From Natrinema versiforme (GTDB taxonomy: Archaea > Halobacteriota > Halobacteria > Halobacteriales > Natrialbaceae): DNA of 64,000 nt. Below are positions 17,977-27,033 of this stretch, in pieces. Position 1 is the first letter of the stretch. Each line of letters starts with the position of its first letter. Location: assembly GCF_005576615.1 (NCBI RefSeq), contig NZ_CP040330.1:434001-498000 (forward strand). The letters are read 5' to 3'. The notes below the pieces were generated by a model. The model had not been told where the DNA came from. It saw nothing but the letters and a program-made list of their open reading frames with translations, and ran no database searches. Both the position numbers and the translations under genes were made by a program.

Positions 17977-19776
17977 ATGTCGGACACGGATACACGCGAC
18001 CCCACATCTCTCAGAACGCCGATCGTCGCCGTCCTCGGACACGTCGATCACGGCAAGACCAGTCTCCTCGATAAGATCCGCGGCTCCGCGGTCATCGAGG
18101 GCGAAGCAGGCGCGATCACCCAGCACATCGGCGCGACCGCCGTCCCGCTGGACATCATCTCGACGATCGCGGGCGATCTCGTCGACCCGGACGATTTCGA
18201 CCTCCCCGGCCTCCTCTTCATCGACACGCCGGGTCACCACTCCTTTACCACGCTGCGATCCCGCGGGGGCGCGCTGGCCGACATCGCCATCCTCGTCGTC
18301 GACGTCAACGACGGCTTCCAGCCCCAGACGCTCGAGGCCTTAGACATCCTCCGGCGGTCCGAAACCCCGTTCATCGTCGCGGCGAACAAGATCGACACCG
18401 TCCCGGGCTGGAACGCCAACGAGGACTCGCCGATCAACGACACCTACGAGTCCCAGTCCGATCGCGTCCGCGAACGGCTCGACGAGAGCCTCTACGAGAT
18501 CATCGGGAACCTCTCGGACGAGGGCTTCTCCGCCGATCTGTACTGGCGGGTCCAGAACTTCCAACGTAACGTCGGTGTCGTCCCCGTCTCGGCGATGACC
18601 GGCGAGGGCGTTCCCGACCTCCTGACCGTCATGATGGGGCTCTCCCAGCGCTACATGAAAGAGGAGATGGAGATCGACGTCGCCGGCCCCGGCGTCGGGA
18701 CCGTCCTCGAGGTCAAAGAGGAGAAAGGGTTCGGGACGACGATCGACACCGTGCTCTACGACGGGACGATCCGCTCGGACGATCAGATCGTCGTCGGGGG
18801 CCAGAACGAGCCGATCGTCACCGACGTGCGCGCGCTGCTCCAGCCGCGGCCCCTCGCGGAAATCCGCACCGAGAGCCGCTTCGAAAAGGTCGACGAGGTC
18901 TCGGCCGCCTCGGGGATCAAGGTCGCCGCGCCGGAACTCGCCGACGCCATGGCCGGCGCGCCGGTCCGGGTCGTCCGTGACCGCGACCTCGACGAGGTCA
19001 TCGCGGAAGTGCAGGCCGAACTCGCGGACATCGCCGTCGACACCGCCGAGGAGGGCGTCGTCGTCAAGGCCGACACCCTCGGCAGCCTCGAGGCGATGGC
19101 CGACGCCCTCGACGACGCGGAGGTGCCGATCGTTCGGGCCGAAGTCGGCGACGTCGCGCCGCGGGACGTCTCCGTCGCCTCGACGGCCGACGACGGCAAA
19201 CAGAAGGCCATCCTCGGGTTCAACGTCGACGTCCTCGACGACGCCGAGCAGCGCGCGGGGATCGAGGACGTGACGATCTTCACCGACGAGGTCATCTACC
19301 AACTCATCGAGGAGTACGAGGAGTACGTCGAGGGGATCGAGCAGGCCCAGCAGGACACCATCCTCGATAACATCACGCGACCCGCTCGGTTCCGCATCCT
19401 GCCGGATCACACCTTCCGCCAGAACGACCCCGCGGTCGTCGGCGTCGAGGTGAACTCCGGGACGGTCCAGAACAACGCGAACGTCGTCAAGTTCGAGGGT
19501 AACGAGCCCGACCGCGTCGGGCAGGTCAAGGGGATTCAAGAGCAGGGGGAGGACGTCGACGAGGCCCGCGCGGGCAACCGCGTCTCGGTCGCCATCGACG
19601 GCCCCACCGTCGGTCGCCAGATCGAGGAGGACGACGAACTCTGGATCGAGATCCCCGAGAAACACGCGAAGATCTTAGAGCAGGAACTCGCGAGCGAAAT
19701 TCCCGCCGACGAACTCGAGGCGCTGAACATGTACCTCGACAAGCAGCGCAGCCGGGACCCCTTCTGGGGCAAGTAA
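17977..19776 (+). CDS. infB: Translation initiation factor IF-2 (aIF5B type)
   Basis: GTPase that promotes subunit joining and initiator tRNA placement. The 599-residue archaeal form lacks the long bacterial N-terminus. G1 is GHVDHGKT (21-28), G3 is DTPGH (83-87) and G4 is NKID (137-140). Domains II to IV follow, with VGVEVNSGTVQNNANVVKF in the last barrel. A poly-T run (19786-19795) and two perfect hairpins follow the stop. Confidence 0.96.
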   Translation: MSDTDTRDPTSLRTPIVAVLGHVDHGKTSLLDKIRGSAVIEGEAGAITQHIGATAVPLDIISTIAGDLVDPDDFDLPGLLFIDTPGHHSFTTLRSRGGALADIAILVVDVNDGFQPQTLEALDILRRSETPFIVAANKIDTVPGWNANEDSPINDTYESQSDRVRERLDESLYEIIGNLSDEGFSADLYWRVQNFQRNVGVVPVSAMTGEGVPDLLTVMMGLSQRYMKEEMEIDVAGPGVGTVLEVKEEKGFGTTIDTVLYDGTIRSDDQIVVGGQNEPIVTDVRALLQPRPLAEIRTESRFEKVDEVSAASGIKVAAPELADAMAGAPVRVVRDRDLDEVIAEVQAELADIAVDTAEEGVVVKADTLGSLEAMADALDDAEVPIVRAEVGDVAPRDVSVASTADDGKQKAILGFNVDVLDDAEQRAGIEDVTIFTDEVIYQLIEEYEEYVEGIEQAQQDTILDNITRPARFRILPDHTFRQNDPAVVGVEVNSGTVQNNANVVKFEGNEPDRVGQVKGIQEQGEDVDEARAGNRVSVAIDGPTVGRQIEEDDELWIEIPEKHAKILEQELASEIPADELEALNMYLDKQRSRDPFWGK

Positions 19777-19812
19777 ACGTACCTTTTTCTCGTCGGGTTC
19801 GCTCGCAGCGTC

Positions 19813-19861
19813 TTCGCGCGGCAGCGCCGCGCGAATGGTCCGTGGGACCTCCGGTCCCACG
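19813..19861. repeat. Two adjacent perfect hairpins with 3-nt loops after infB
   Basis: Hairpin 1 (19813-19835) has the 10-bp stem TTCGCGCGGC/GCCGCGCGAA and loop AGC. Hairpin 2 (19841-19861) has the 9-bp stem CGTGGGACC/GGTCCCACG and loop TCC. They lie just downstream of a poly-T run. They could aid termination or RNA stability, or represent a dispersed palindromic repeat. The rest of the 273-base gap shows no gene. Confidence 0.7.
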
Positions 19862-20049
19862 CTACTCGCTCACCACTCCTCCAAAAATCTACGCTAAAAA
19901 GGCCGCTCGCTCCCGGTGGTCGCTCGCGGGTGCACTCCTTACAACTCGACCGCAGCGGTAACTCTGTGGGCTGTACTTATCGCCAGAACGCTGCCCGCAT
20001 CACCTCCTGAGCAGTAACAAAGCCATTCGTTTCCAGATCATCCGCGTAC

Positions 20050-20427
20050 TCACTCTTCAGCCCGCTCGAGCCGAACTCGCGCTCCACCCTCGAGATCCTC
20101 GAGCGGTTCGATGTCCGCAACGCGGCCTACGACGTTCACGGGCGCGGCGGCACGCGGTTCGCTCTCGTGACTCGCCGGCGTTTCGCCCCAGAACAGACAG
20201 AGCTTGTTCCCGGTCGGCCAGTACGCGATCGCACCCTCGGGAACGACCTCGGTGGCACTTTCCGCCGGCGCGTCGATCGAGATGTCGAAATAGAGCTCGT
20301 CGCCCCATCGCGTCGCCCGGCCCGAGACCGGCAGCGCGTCCTCGAGCGCCACTCTCGTCTCGGGCGCGTCGTCGCTCCAGATCGCCTCGAGGTCGCGATC
20401 GCCAACGGTGACGCGAAGGTCGCTCAT
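20050..20427 (-). CDS. Cyclophilin-like fold protein (TM1367 type)
   Basis: A 125-residue protein (MSDLRVTVGDRDLEAIWSDD...) resembling the small cyclophilin-like family typified by Thermotoga TM1367. Seen features are the early beta-strand EAIWSDDAPETRVALEDALP, FDISIDAP in the middle, and GAIAYWPTGNKLCLFWGETP. The true prolyl-isomerase active-site residues are not evident, so enzymatic activity is doubtful. The start at 20427 is preferred over an in-frame ATG 12 bases upstream. Confidence 0.75.
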   Translation of the reverse strand: MSDLRVTVGDRDLEAIWSDDAPETRVALEDALPVSGRATRWGDELYFDISIDAPAESATEVVPEGAIAYWPTGNKLCLFWGETPASHESEPRAAAPVNVVGRVADIEPLEDLEGGARVRLERAEE

Positions 20428-20595
20428 ACGCGGGGTCACGACCGGCCGATACTTCCCGGTGACGACCGCGGTATGGAATCAGACCGCCGGTCTCGACGGT
20501 CCTCGAGTCACGGCTCCGTACTCGTTCACGGGCGCTCGAGCCGGGCCGGCGAGTTCCGGTGTGAGAGTTACCACACAGCAGGCCGTAGGTGGTGT

Positions 20596-21021
20596 ATGCT
20601 CGTCCAGCTCCGCCAGTACAAGCACGAGGAGGTCCAGTTCGACGACAACAGGACGACCGGCGAGTCCCAGACCGAAGACACGGTCAACCCAGAGGCGACG
20701 GACTACTTCGGGGAAGAGATGGACGATCTCGACGTCGAGACGTGGGATACCGTCGAGCACGAGGACGATCCGATCCAGCGCCGCTCGCTCACGATCGACG
20801 GTGTCACCGCCGTCTCCGTCCCGCGGGAGCCGACCGACGAGGACGATCCGGACCTCCCCGGGCAGACGATCCAGTTGCGCATGGGCGGCGGGATCGAAAA
20901 CATCGCACAGGCCGAAATCGTCGAGGTACAGGACCTCGAGGTCGAAGAAGCGCCGGCCGAGGGCAAAGCGTCTCAGGACGGCGAATCCTACGGCAAGGAA
21001 TCGATGGACGACGAGCCGTAG
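20596..21021 (+). CDS. Conserved haloarchaeal hypothetical protein
   Basis: A 141-residue, strongly acidic protein (MLVQLRQYKHEEVQFDDNRT...) with a disordered C-terminal tail rich in E, D, G and S. The middle (RSLTIDGVTAVSVP and TIQLRMGGGIENIAQ) suggests a small beta-domain. No motif of known function. It precedes pyrG by 150 bases on the same strand and may be co-transcribed. Confidence 0.65.
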   Translation: MLVQLRQYKHEEVQFDDNRTTGESQTEDTVNPEATDYFGEEMDDLDVETWDTVEHEDDPIQRRSLTIDGVTAVSVPREPTDEDDPDLPGQTIQLRMGGGIENIAQAEIVEVQDLEVEEAPAEGKASQDGESYGKESMDDEP

Positions 21022-21171
21022 GGTGTCCGCTCGAGGCGGCGTCTCTTTTTGGACGAACGTCGACTCGAGGAGGCGGTCGTCGAGGGAACCCGAACCGGCG
21101 GGGGATGACAACCTCTGTCGGAGGCGATGCAGTCCCGAAATCGTTTTCAAGCGGTCGCGCGCACACTCGGT

Positions 21172-22857
21172 ATGCCGACGGAATCGGACACTCATTATGA
21201 CCCCTCGCTGGGGAACAAGTTCATCTTCGTCACCGGCGGCGTCATGTCGGGACTCGGCAAGGGGATTACGGCCGCGAGCACCGGCCGACTCCTCAAAAAC
21301 GCCGGGTTCGACGTCACCGCGGTGAAGATCGATCCGTACCTGAACGTCGACGCGGGGACGATGAATCCCTACCAGCACGGGGAGGTGTACGTCCTCGAGG
21401 ACGGCGGCGAGGTCGACCTCGATCTGGGGAACTACGAGCGGTTCCTCGATATCGACATGACCTCGGACCACAACATCACCACGGGGAAGACCTACCAGCA
21501 CGTCATCGAGAAGGAGCGTGCGGGCGACTATCTGGGCAAGACGGTCCAGATAATCCCCCACATTACCGACGACATCAAACGGCGCATTCGCGAGGCTGCC
21601 GAAGGCACCGATGTCTGTATCATCGAAGTCGGCGGCACCGTCGGGGACATCGAGGGGATGCCCTACCTCGAGGCCCTGCGCCAGTTCGCCCACGAGGAAC
21701 CGGAGGAGAACGTCCTCTTTACCCACGTTACCCTCGTTCCGTATTCGAAAAACGGCGAGCAAAAGACCAAGCCGACCCAGCACTCGGTCAAGGAGGTCCG
21801 CTCGATCGGCCTCCAGCCCGACGTGATCGTCGGCCGCTGCGAGGACCGACTCGACCCCGAAACCAAAGAGAAGATCGCGCTGTTCTGTGACATTCCCACG
21901 GAAGCGGTGTTTTCGAACCCCGACGTCGAGGACGTCTATCACGTCCCGCTGATGGTCGAAGACGAGGGGCTCGACCAGTACGTCCTCGAGCGCTTCGGCC
22001 TCGCCGACGAGGCGCTGCCGCCCGAGGAACGAACCAACGACTGGCGCGAGATCGTCACCACCGAGAAAGACGGCGAGATCGACATCGCGCTGGTCGGTAA
22101 GTACGACTTGGAGGACGCGTACATGTCGATCCACGAGTCGCTGAAACACGCCGGCTTCGAGGTCGGTAGCGACGTGAACGTCCACTGGGTGGCCGCCGAC
22201 GAACTGAGCGACGACTACGACGGCCAACTCGAGGGGATGGACGGGGTCATCGTCCCCGGCGGCTTCGGCATGCGGGGCTCCGAAGGGAAGATCCGCGCGG
22301 TCCAGTACGCCCGCGAGAACGACGTTCCCTTCCTCGGGCTCTGTCTGGGCTTCCAGATGGCCGTCGTCGAGTACGCCCGGAACGTACTCGGCCTCGAGGG
22401 CGCACACTCCGCGGAGATGGAAGAAGACACGCCACACCCCGTCATCGACATCCTGCCCGAACAGTACGAGGTCGAGGACATGGGCGGCACGATGCGCCTC
22501 GGCGAGCACACGACCGTGATCGAACCCGAGACGCTGGCCTACGAACTATACGGCGACACGTCCTGTTCCGAGCGCCACCGCCACCGCTACGAGGTCAATC
22601 CGGAGTACTTCGACCAGTTCGAAGACGAGCCGCTCGTCTTCTCCGGGACCGCGGGCAACCGGATGGAGATCCTCGAACTCGAGGATCATCCCTTCTTCGT
22701 CGGGACGCAGTTCCACCCCGAGTACACGTCCCGACCCGGACAGCCGAGTCCGCCGTTCCTCGGGCTGGTCGAGGCCGTCCTCGAGCGGACCGAGACGGGA
22801 ACCGAGAGCGAGGCCGCGGATACCGACGCCGACGCAGAAACCGAGGTAACCCACTGA
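21172..22857 (+). CDS. pyrG: CTP synthase (glutamine hydrolysing)
   Basis: Makes CTP from UTP, ATP and glutamine. The 561-residue product has an N-terminal synthetase domain beginning at [13 protein letters not shown] (residues 20-32) with an ATP site. A C-terminal class I glutamine amidotransferase domain follows, with nucleophile C391 in GLCLGFQ and a His/Glu pair in [10 protein letters not shown]. The start [17 protein letters not shown] at 21172 is chosen over an in-frame ATG 45 bases upstream. A TATA-like region lies upstream. Its stop overlaps the guaAb start by one base. Confidence 0.96.
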   Translation: MPTESDTHYDPSLGNKFIFVTGGVMSGLGKGITAASTGRLLKNAGFDVTAVKIDPYLNVDAGTMNPYQHGEVYVLEDGGEVDLDLGNYERFLDIDMTSDHNITTGKTYQHVIEKERAGDYLGKTVQIIPHITDDIKRRIREAAEGTDVCIIEVGGTVGDIEGMPYLEALRQFAHEEPEENVLFTHVTLVPYSKNGEQKTKPTQHSVKEVRSIGLQPDVIVGRCEDRLDPETKEKIALFCDIPTEAVFSNPDVEDVYHVPLMVEDEGLDQYVLERFGLADEALPPEERTNDWREIVTTEKDGEIDIALVGKYDLEDAYMSIHESLKHAGFEVGSDVNVHWVAADELSDDYDGQLEGMDGVIVPGGFGMRGSEGKIRAVQYARENDVPFLGLCLGFQMAVVEYARNVLGLEGAHSAEMEEDTPHPVIDILPEQYEVEDMGGTMRLGEHTTVIEPETLAYELYGDTSCSERHRHRYEVNPEYFDQFEDEPLVFSGTAGNRMEILELEDHPFFVGTQFHPEYTSRPGQPSPPFLGLVEAVLERTETGTESEAADTDADAETEVTH

Positions 22858-23774
22858 TGGTAGACACCGAGACGTTCGTCCCAGACGCAGTCGCAGAGAT
22901 CGACGAGGAAATCGACGACGCAAACGCCGTCATCGCCCTTTCGGGCGGCGTCGACTCCTCGGTCGCCGCCGCGCTGGCCTACGAGGCCATCGGCGACCGA
23001 CTCACGCCAGTCTACGTCGACACCGGCCTGATGCGGAAAGGCGAGACCGACCAGATCCGCGAGACCTTCGACTACATGGACTCGCTGCGGATCGTCGACG
23101 CGAAAGACCGGTTCCTCGAGGCCCTCGAAGGCGTCACCGACCCCGAGAAGAAGCGGTCGGTCATCGGTGAGCAGTTCATCCGAGAGTTCGAGCGCGAGGC
23201 GAAAGACGCGGACGCCGACTTCCTTGTGCAGGGGACGATCTACCCCGATCGCATCGAGAGCGAGGGCGGGATCAAGTCCCACCACAACGTCGGCGGGCTC
23301 CCCGAGGTCGTCGACTTCGAGGGGATCGTCGAACCCGTCCGCGACCTCTACAAGGACGAGGTCCGCGAGGTCGCCCGGCACCTCGGCCTCGATGAACTCG
23401 TCGCTGAGCGGATGCCGTTCCCCGGCCCCGGCCTCGCCGTGCGGATCATCGGCGAGATCACCGAGGAGAAACTGGAAGTGGCCCGCGAGGCAAACCATGT
23501 CGTCGAGGAAGAACTCGAGGAGTACGAGCCGTGGCAGGCGCTCGCGGCCGTCATCGGCAAGGCGACGGGTGTCAAGGGCGACAACCGGGTCCACGGCTGG
23601 GTCGTCTCCGTGCGCTCGGTCGAGTCCCGCGACGGGATGACTGCCCGCGCACAGGAGATCGACTGGGAGACCCTCCAGCGCATCCAGTCCCGAATCACGG
23701 GTGCCCACGAGAACGTCGCCCGCGTCGTCTACGACGTGACCCACAAACCGCCCGCGACCATCGAGTACGAATGA
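22857..23774 (+). CDS. guaAb: GMP synthase, ATP-pyrophosphatase subunit B
   Basis: Converts XMP to GMP using ammonia supplied by a separate glutaminase subunit. The 305-residue product has the PP-loop SGGVDSS (29-35) and a C-terminal dimerisation domain ending [12 protein letters not shown]. It lacks the amidotransferase half, the split arrangement common in archaea; no guaAa is in this window. The start forms TGATG with the pyrG stop, giving tight coupling. Confidence 0.95.
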   Translation: MVDTETFVPDAVAEIDEEIDDANAVIALSGGVDSSVAAALAYEAIGDRLTPVYVDTGLMRKGETDQIRETFDYMDSLRIVDAKDRFLEALEGVTDPEKKRSVIGEQFIREFEREAKDADADFLVQGTIYPDRIESEGGIKSHHNVGGLPEVVDFEGIVEPVRDLYKDEVREVARHLGLDELVAERMPFPGPGLAVRIIGEITEEKLEVAREANHVVEEELEEYEPWQALAAVIGKATGVKGDNRVHGWVVSVRSVESRDGMTARAQEIDWETLQRIQSRITGAHENVARVVYDVTHKPPATIEYE

Positions 23775-24103
23775 GCACCACTACGACCGCAGTCGTCGCC
23801 GGTTCCGACGAGGACGGCATCGCGGCGGCCCTCGAGGCCGAGGGCGTCGACGTGACCCGACTCGAGGGCGTCATCTCGCGCCCGCAACTCGAGGAGGCGG
23901 GCGTCGTCGCCGCCGACCTGTACGTGCTGACCGATATCGGACAGGCGACGACGATCCCGATCGTCTGCGACCTGAACGAGGACGTCCGGACCGTCGTCTA
24001 CGCCCGGCGGACCGTCCCCGAGTTCGTCAAGGGACAACTCGATATCGCGATCGATCCGCAGTTGATGGACGCGAGCGTCGTCGCCGACGAACTCGTCGCG
24101 TGA
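23771..24103 (+). CDS. Conserved haloarchaeal protein coupled to guaAb
   Basis: A 110-residue protein ([20 protein letters not shown]...) whose ATG overlaps the guaAb stop (ATGA). It looks like a small alpha/beta Rossmann-like domain: [20 protein letters not shown], then [20 protein letters not shown], then [14 protein letters not shown]. It has no catalytic motif I can name. Close linkage to pyrG-guaAb suggests a nucleotide-related or regulatory role, which is inference. It resembles haloarchaeal DUF7126 from memory, not searched. Confidence 0.75.
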   Translation: MSTTTTAVVAGSDEDGIAAALEAEGVDVTRLEGVISRPQLEEAGVVAADLYVLTDIGQATTIPIVCDLNEDVRTVVYARRTVPEFVKGQLDIAIDPQLMDASVVADELVA

Positions 24104-24623
24104 TGCTAACGGCTCGCTGACTGCGACAGTTGTCGGTTTCCGGTGTCGAGTTCCGACCTGGATTCGGCTATTTATTGCGCACATTGATAGCTGATGGCAA
24201 TGGGGGCGGTATGAACTTTCTCGAGCGGTATTTCGGCGGAATAAATTCGGATTGAATCCGGCGGAATTCGGCGTAAGAGCGGTATACCATCACCCTCGTT
24301 CAAGTGGCAGCCGCCGCTACGTGGCAATGGAGGTCGACGGGCAGACCCCACCGATGGCACCCACCCCACCACCTGCACCCGCGACTTCCAGCAACCCCAC
24401 CACAGCACCCTTCCCACCACTGCCAACCGATTCTCGCTGACGCGGGCCCACCCCCACCGGCTCGCGTCGCACCCTGCGATTCTGGCATCGGGGCGCGGCG
24501 GTTTCCGCCGCGTCCCGGGGATGACCCATCCCCCTTTTGACGCGTCGCGACGGCTGGTTTCCGCCAGCGCGGCGCTTCGCGACCGACGGCTTCGTTCTCG
24601 ATAGGATCTCGGCGCGGAGTCGG
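24104..24623. other. 520-base gap between convergent genes; C-rich strand-skewed core and hairpins
   Basis: No convincing gene in any frame. The left part is fairly AT-rich, with a TATA-like CTATTTATTG at 24168-24177 and the dyad CGGATT-G-AATCCG near 24248-24260. From about 24340 to 24465 the plus strand is very rich in C with few G, full of CCACC/CACCC words. At 24494-24512 there is a perfect hairpin CGCGGCGG-TTT-CCGCCGCG, followed by weaker palindromes up to 24590. An untranslated RNA is possible but unproven. Confidence 0.5.
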
Positions 24624-25391
24624 CTACGGCGCGAACCGGTCCAGAACCGGGATCTCCTCGAGTCGCTCCTCGTCGAGCAGGTCCCAGTCGATGCCGGCCG
24701 GCTGCTCGTTCCCCGCGGGTCGCACTGTCCGCTCGGGCGTGACGACGAGGTCCATCGCGACGTCGTGGGCCCCGATCGCGACGGGGTCGCCGATTACCTG
24801 CCGCTCGTGGACCGTCGTCGCGACCGGCGTCGACTCGTCGACGAGCCCGAGTTCCCTGAGCACGGCGTACTCGAGGTCGCTGTAGCCCTCGCCCTTGCCG
24901 ATCCGCCCGCCGTCTTCGGTGACCGCAACGCTGCCGGAAACGATCAGATCGACGCGATCGATCTCGTCCGGCCCCACCTGCTCGCCGTGTTTCGAGGAGC
25001 CGGACACGGTCGTCGCGTCGTCGTAGTCCTCGAGTTCGTCGGGGTCGAGTTTCAGGAAACACTGCTCGTCCCGGAGCCGCGGGACGGCCATGTAAACCGT
25101 CTTGCCCTCGCGCAGTGCCCGCCGCCTGACCGGCAACTGCGGGGCGTCGGGATTGGCCTTGATCGTCGTCGCGTCCGTCCACTCCGGCTGCTCGGCCAGC
25201 CGATCGGCGGCCTCGCTCGCCCCCGCGAAATTGGGGATCCGGCCGTGGGGCGGGAACGGAAACCGGGCCTCGCCGCTCTCTTCTAAGTCGTCCCAGACGC
25301 GTTCGCGGATCGTTTCCTTCTTGACGCGATCGGCGACGTCGCCGTCCCCCTCACTGTCGCCGCTTCCATCGGCGGAGCCCACGTCAGGCAC
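24624..25391 (-). CDS. 5-formyltetrahydrofolate cyclo-ligase family protein
   Basis: Predicted to convert 5-formyl-THF to 5,10-methenyl-THF with ATP, or to be a relative with a modified role. The 255-residue product has the family core: KKETIRERVWDDLEESGEAR at the N-terminus and GGRIGKGEGYSDLEYAVLRE, the ATP/folate loop, near residue 170. It is longer than the roughly 190-residue bacterial enzymes and resembles the MTHFSD-like branch. It begins with GTG at 25391 and overlaps the MoaB-like gene by eight bases. Confidence 0.8.
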   Translation of the reverse strand: MPDVGSADGSGDSEGDGDVADRVKKETIRERVWDDLEESGEARFPFPPHGRIPNFAGASEAADRLAEQPEWTDATTIKANPDAPQLPVRRRALREGKTVYMAVPRLRDEQCFLKLDPDELEDYDDATTVSGSSKHGEQVGPDEIDRVDLIVSGSVAVTEDGGRIGKGEGYSDLEYAVLRELGLVDESTPVATTVHERQVIGDPVAIGAHDVAMDLVVTPERTVRPAGNEQPAGIDWDLLDEERLEEIPVLDRFAP

Positions 25392-25986
25392 CTCCGTCGG
25401 CCGCGTCGGCTTCGGTCCGGTCGCCGTTTTCCGGCTCGCCCGCTTCGTCGTCCGGTTCAGTCTCGGCCGCGAGGTCGATGATCTGCGGCGCTTCGGGGAG
25501 GATGATCTCCCCGAGCGCGAGCCGGACCGCGTCGGCGTGGCCGGGCAGACAGAAGACCGGCGTGCCGTCGGCGACGCCGGCGAGCGTGCGCGCGGCGACG
25601 ACTTTCGTCCCCACTTCCTCGTAGGCCAGCGCGGTGAACAGTTCGCCGAAGGCGGTCAGTTCCTTCTCTAACAGCGGTTCGACGGCCTCGACGGTGATAT
25701 CGGTCGGCTCGACGCTGGTCGCGCCGGCAGTGATCACGATATCGACGTCGTCCCGGTCGATCAGTCGCGAGACGATCGACTGGACCTTGTCGTGATCCGC
25801 GCCGACGTGTTCTCGCACCGTGATCTCGTCCCCCCTTTCCTCGAGTACCTCGGTAATCGTCTCACCGGCCGTGTCGGTCTCGAGCGAGCGGCTCGAGGCG
25901 ATCGTGACGACGCCGGTACAGAGCGTTCCGTCGGCGCTGTCGGCACCGCCGGAACCGTCGGCGTCGGGGGCGTCCGTCTCGTTCAT
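25384..25986 (-). CDS. moaB: MoaB/Mog-family molybdopterin-binding protein
   Basis: Likely adenylylates molybdopterin in molybdenum cofactor synthesis. The 200-residue product has an acidic N-terminal lead, then the MoaB fold: TGVVTIASSRSLETDTAGET, IVSRLIDRDDVDIVITAGAT, and FCLPGHADAVRLALGEIILP. The usual TGGTG loop reads TAGATSVEPTDIT, which is divergent but keeps the DxT. First gene of a two-gene operon with the cyclo-ligase. Confidence 0.82.
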   Translation of the reverse strand: MNETDAPDADGSGGADSADGTLCTGVVTIASSRSLETDTAGETITEVLEERGDEITVREHVGADHDKVQSIVSRLIDRDDVDIVITAGATSVEPTDITVEAVEPLLEKELTAFGELFTALAYEEVGTKVVAARTLAGVADGTPVFCLPGHADAVRLALGEIILPEAPQIIDLAAETEPDDEAGEPENGDRTEADAADGGA

Positions 25987-26027
25987 ACGTCGTCTTCGAA
26001 AGCCGGCGGGTAAAAGCTACGCACGCG

Positions 26028-26408
26028 TCACGCCCCGGGACCCGGGCTCGGCCCCGGTCCCGGATCCCGGTCGCGGCCCGGGCTCGAGTCGGCGTCGTGG
26101 ATCGGGTCCGAATCCGGCGACTCGGTCTCGAGGCCGTCGATGAGCGACTCGAGGGTCTCGATGTGGTCCTCGAACAGTCGCTCGCCGCGCTCGGTGAGCC
26201 GGTAGGTCGTCCGGGCCGTTCCGTCGACGAGTTCCGTATCGACGGCGACGCAGTCCGCGTCTTTCATGCGATCGATGTGGCTGGCGAGGTTCCCTTCGGT
26301 GACCTCGAGCGCCGCGGTGAGGTCGGTAAATCCCGTCTCGCCGTTGGCGTAGAGGTGCGCGAAGATACGAAGTCGCGTGGGCTGGTGAACGAGTTTGTCG
26401 AATTCCAT
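26028..26408 (-). CDS. Winged-helix transcriptional regulator of the ABC operon
   Basis: A 126-residue protein with a MarR/ArsR-like winged helix in residues 1-80 (MEFDKLVHQPTRLRIFAHLY, then GFTDLTAALEVTEGNLASHI). It resembles the small wHTH family often placed beside ABC exporters. The C-terminus is a low-complexity acidic and Pro-Gly tail (DPGPGPSPGPGA). It is the last gene of a four-gene operon, and the tandem 15-bp dyads upstream of that operon (28846-28878) are its likely operators; this is inference. Confidence 0.85.
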   Translation of the reverse strand: MEFDKLVHQPTRLRIFAHLYANGETGFTDLTAALEVTEGNLASHIDRMKDADCVAVDTELVDGTARTTYRLTERGERLFEDHIETLESLIDGLETESPDSDPIHDADSSPGRDRDPGPGPSPGPGA

Positions 26409-26409
26409 C

Positions 26410-27033
26410 TTAATAGCGTGAGAGGACGGCGTAGGTTCCACTGTGGTGCAGTGCGATCCCGGCTCCGAGGGCGGCGTACTCCCAGCCCTCGAGGAGGGGG
26501 ACGTACGGAATCGCCGCGGAGAGGGCCATGATCCACGCGCCACCGCCGATGAAGGCGTACCGATCGACGGCCCTGATATCGTACGCGGCGAGCAACTGGC
26601 CCATAAGGACGTAGCCGACGCCGACGACGGCCCCAGCCGAGACGAGCGCCAGACGGACCGCGTTCGTCGCGTCGAGGCTCTCGAAGACGGGCCGGAGCCC
26701 GACGAGCAAGACGCCGGTTCCAGCGAAGACGGCGAGTCCCCAACGGCGCTGATCCGGCACCCCTGTCGGCGGCCGGTAGTTCGATCTGACCCGTCGCTTC
26801 GCGAGTTCGCAGCCGGCGATCACGCCGGCGAACGCGACGGCGATCCACGGCCGGAACCCCTCGCGGAGCCAGAACTGGACGACGGCGAAGACGATCCCGG
26901 TACAGATCCCCTCGACGATCCAGAACCGCCACCAGTAGGGATGCTCCGACGCGAGCCCCATCGCTCCCTTGATCTCCTCGAGGTCGGTCCGGAGCGCGTC
27001 CGCGTCGACATCCTCGGATAGCTCTCGGCTCAT
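26410..27033 (-). CDS. Membrane protein in the ABC-transporter operon
   Basis: A 207-residue protein with a cytoplasmic acidic N-terminus (1-32) and about six hydrophobic helices. It ends two bases before the regulator gene and its ATG overlaps the stop of the ATPase gene (ATGA). Companion membrane proteins of this kind occur with wHTH regulators and ABC transporters in haloarchaea. Function unknown; it may be a sensor or an accessory subunit. Confidence 0.8.
   Translation of the reverse strand: MSRELSEDVDADALRTDLEEIKGAMGLASEHPYWWRFWIVEGICTGIVFAVVQFWLREGFRPWIAVAFAGVIAGCELAKRRVRSNYRPPTGVPDQRRWGLAVFAGTGVLLVGLRPVFESLDATNAVRLALVSAGAVVGVGYVLMGQLLAAYDIRAVDRYAFIGGGAWIMALSAAIPYVPLLEGWEYAALGAGIALHHSGTYAVLSRY

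Noticed and set aside
18340-19665. 441-codon open frame on the minus strand
   Set aside because: Antisense to infB, a clear conserved gene.
20479-22509. 676-codon open frame on the minus strand
   Set aside because: Antisense to pyrG and its upstream gene. High GC and strong third-position bias keep shadow frames open; the protein shows no domain.
24172-24540. SRP RNA or RNase P RNA in the convergent gap
   Set aside because: I could not find their conserved core motifs on either strand; only base skew and short dyads are seen.
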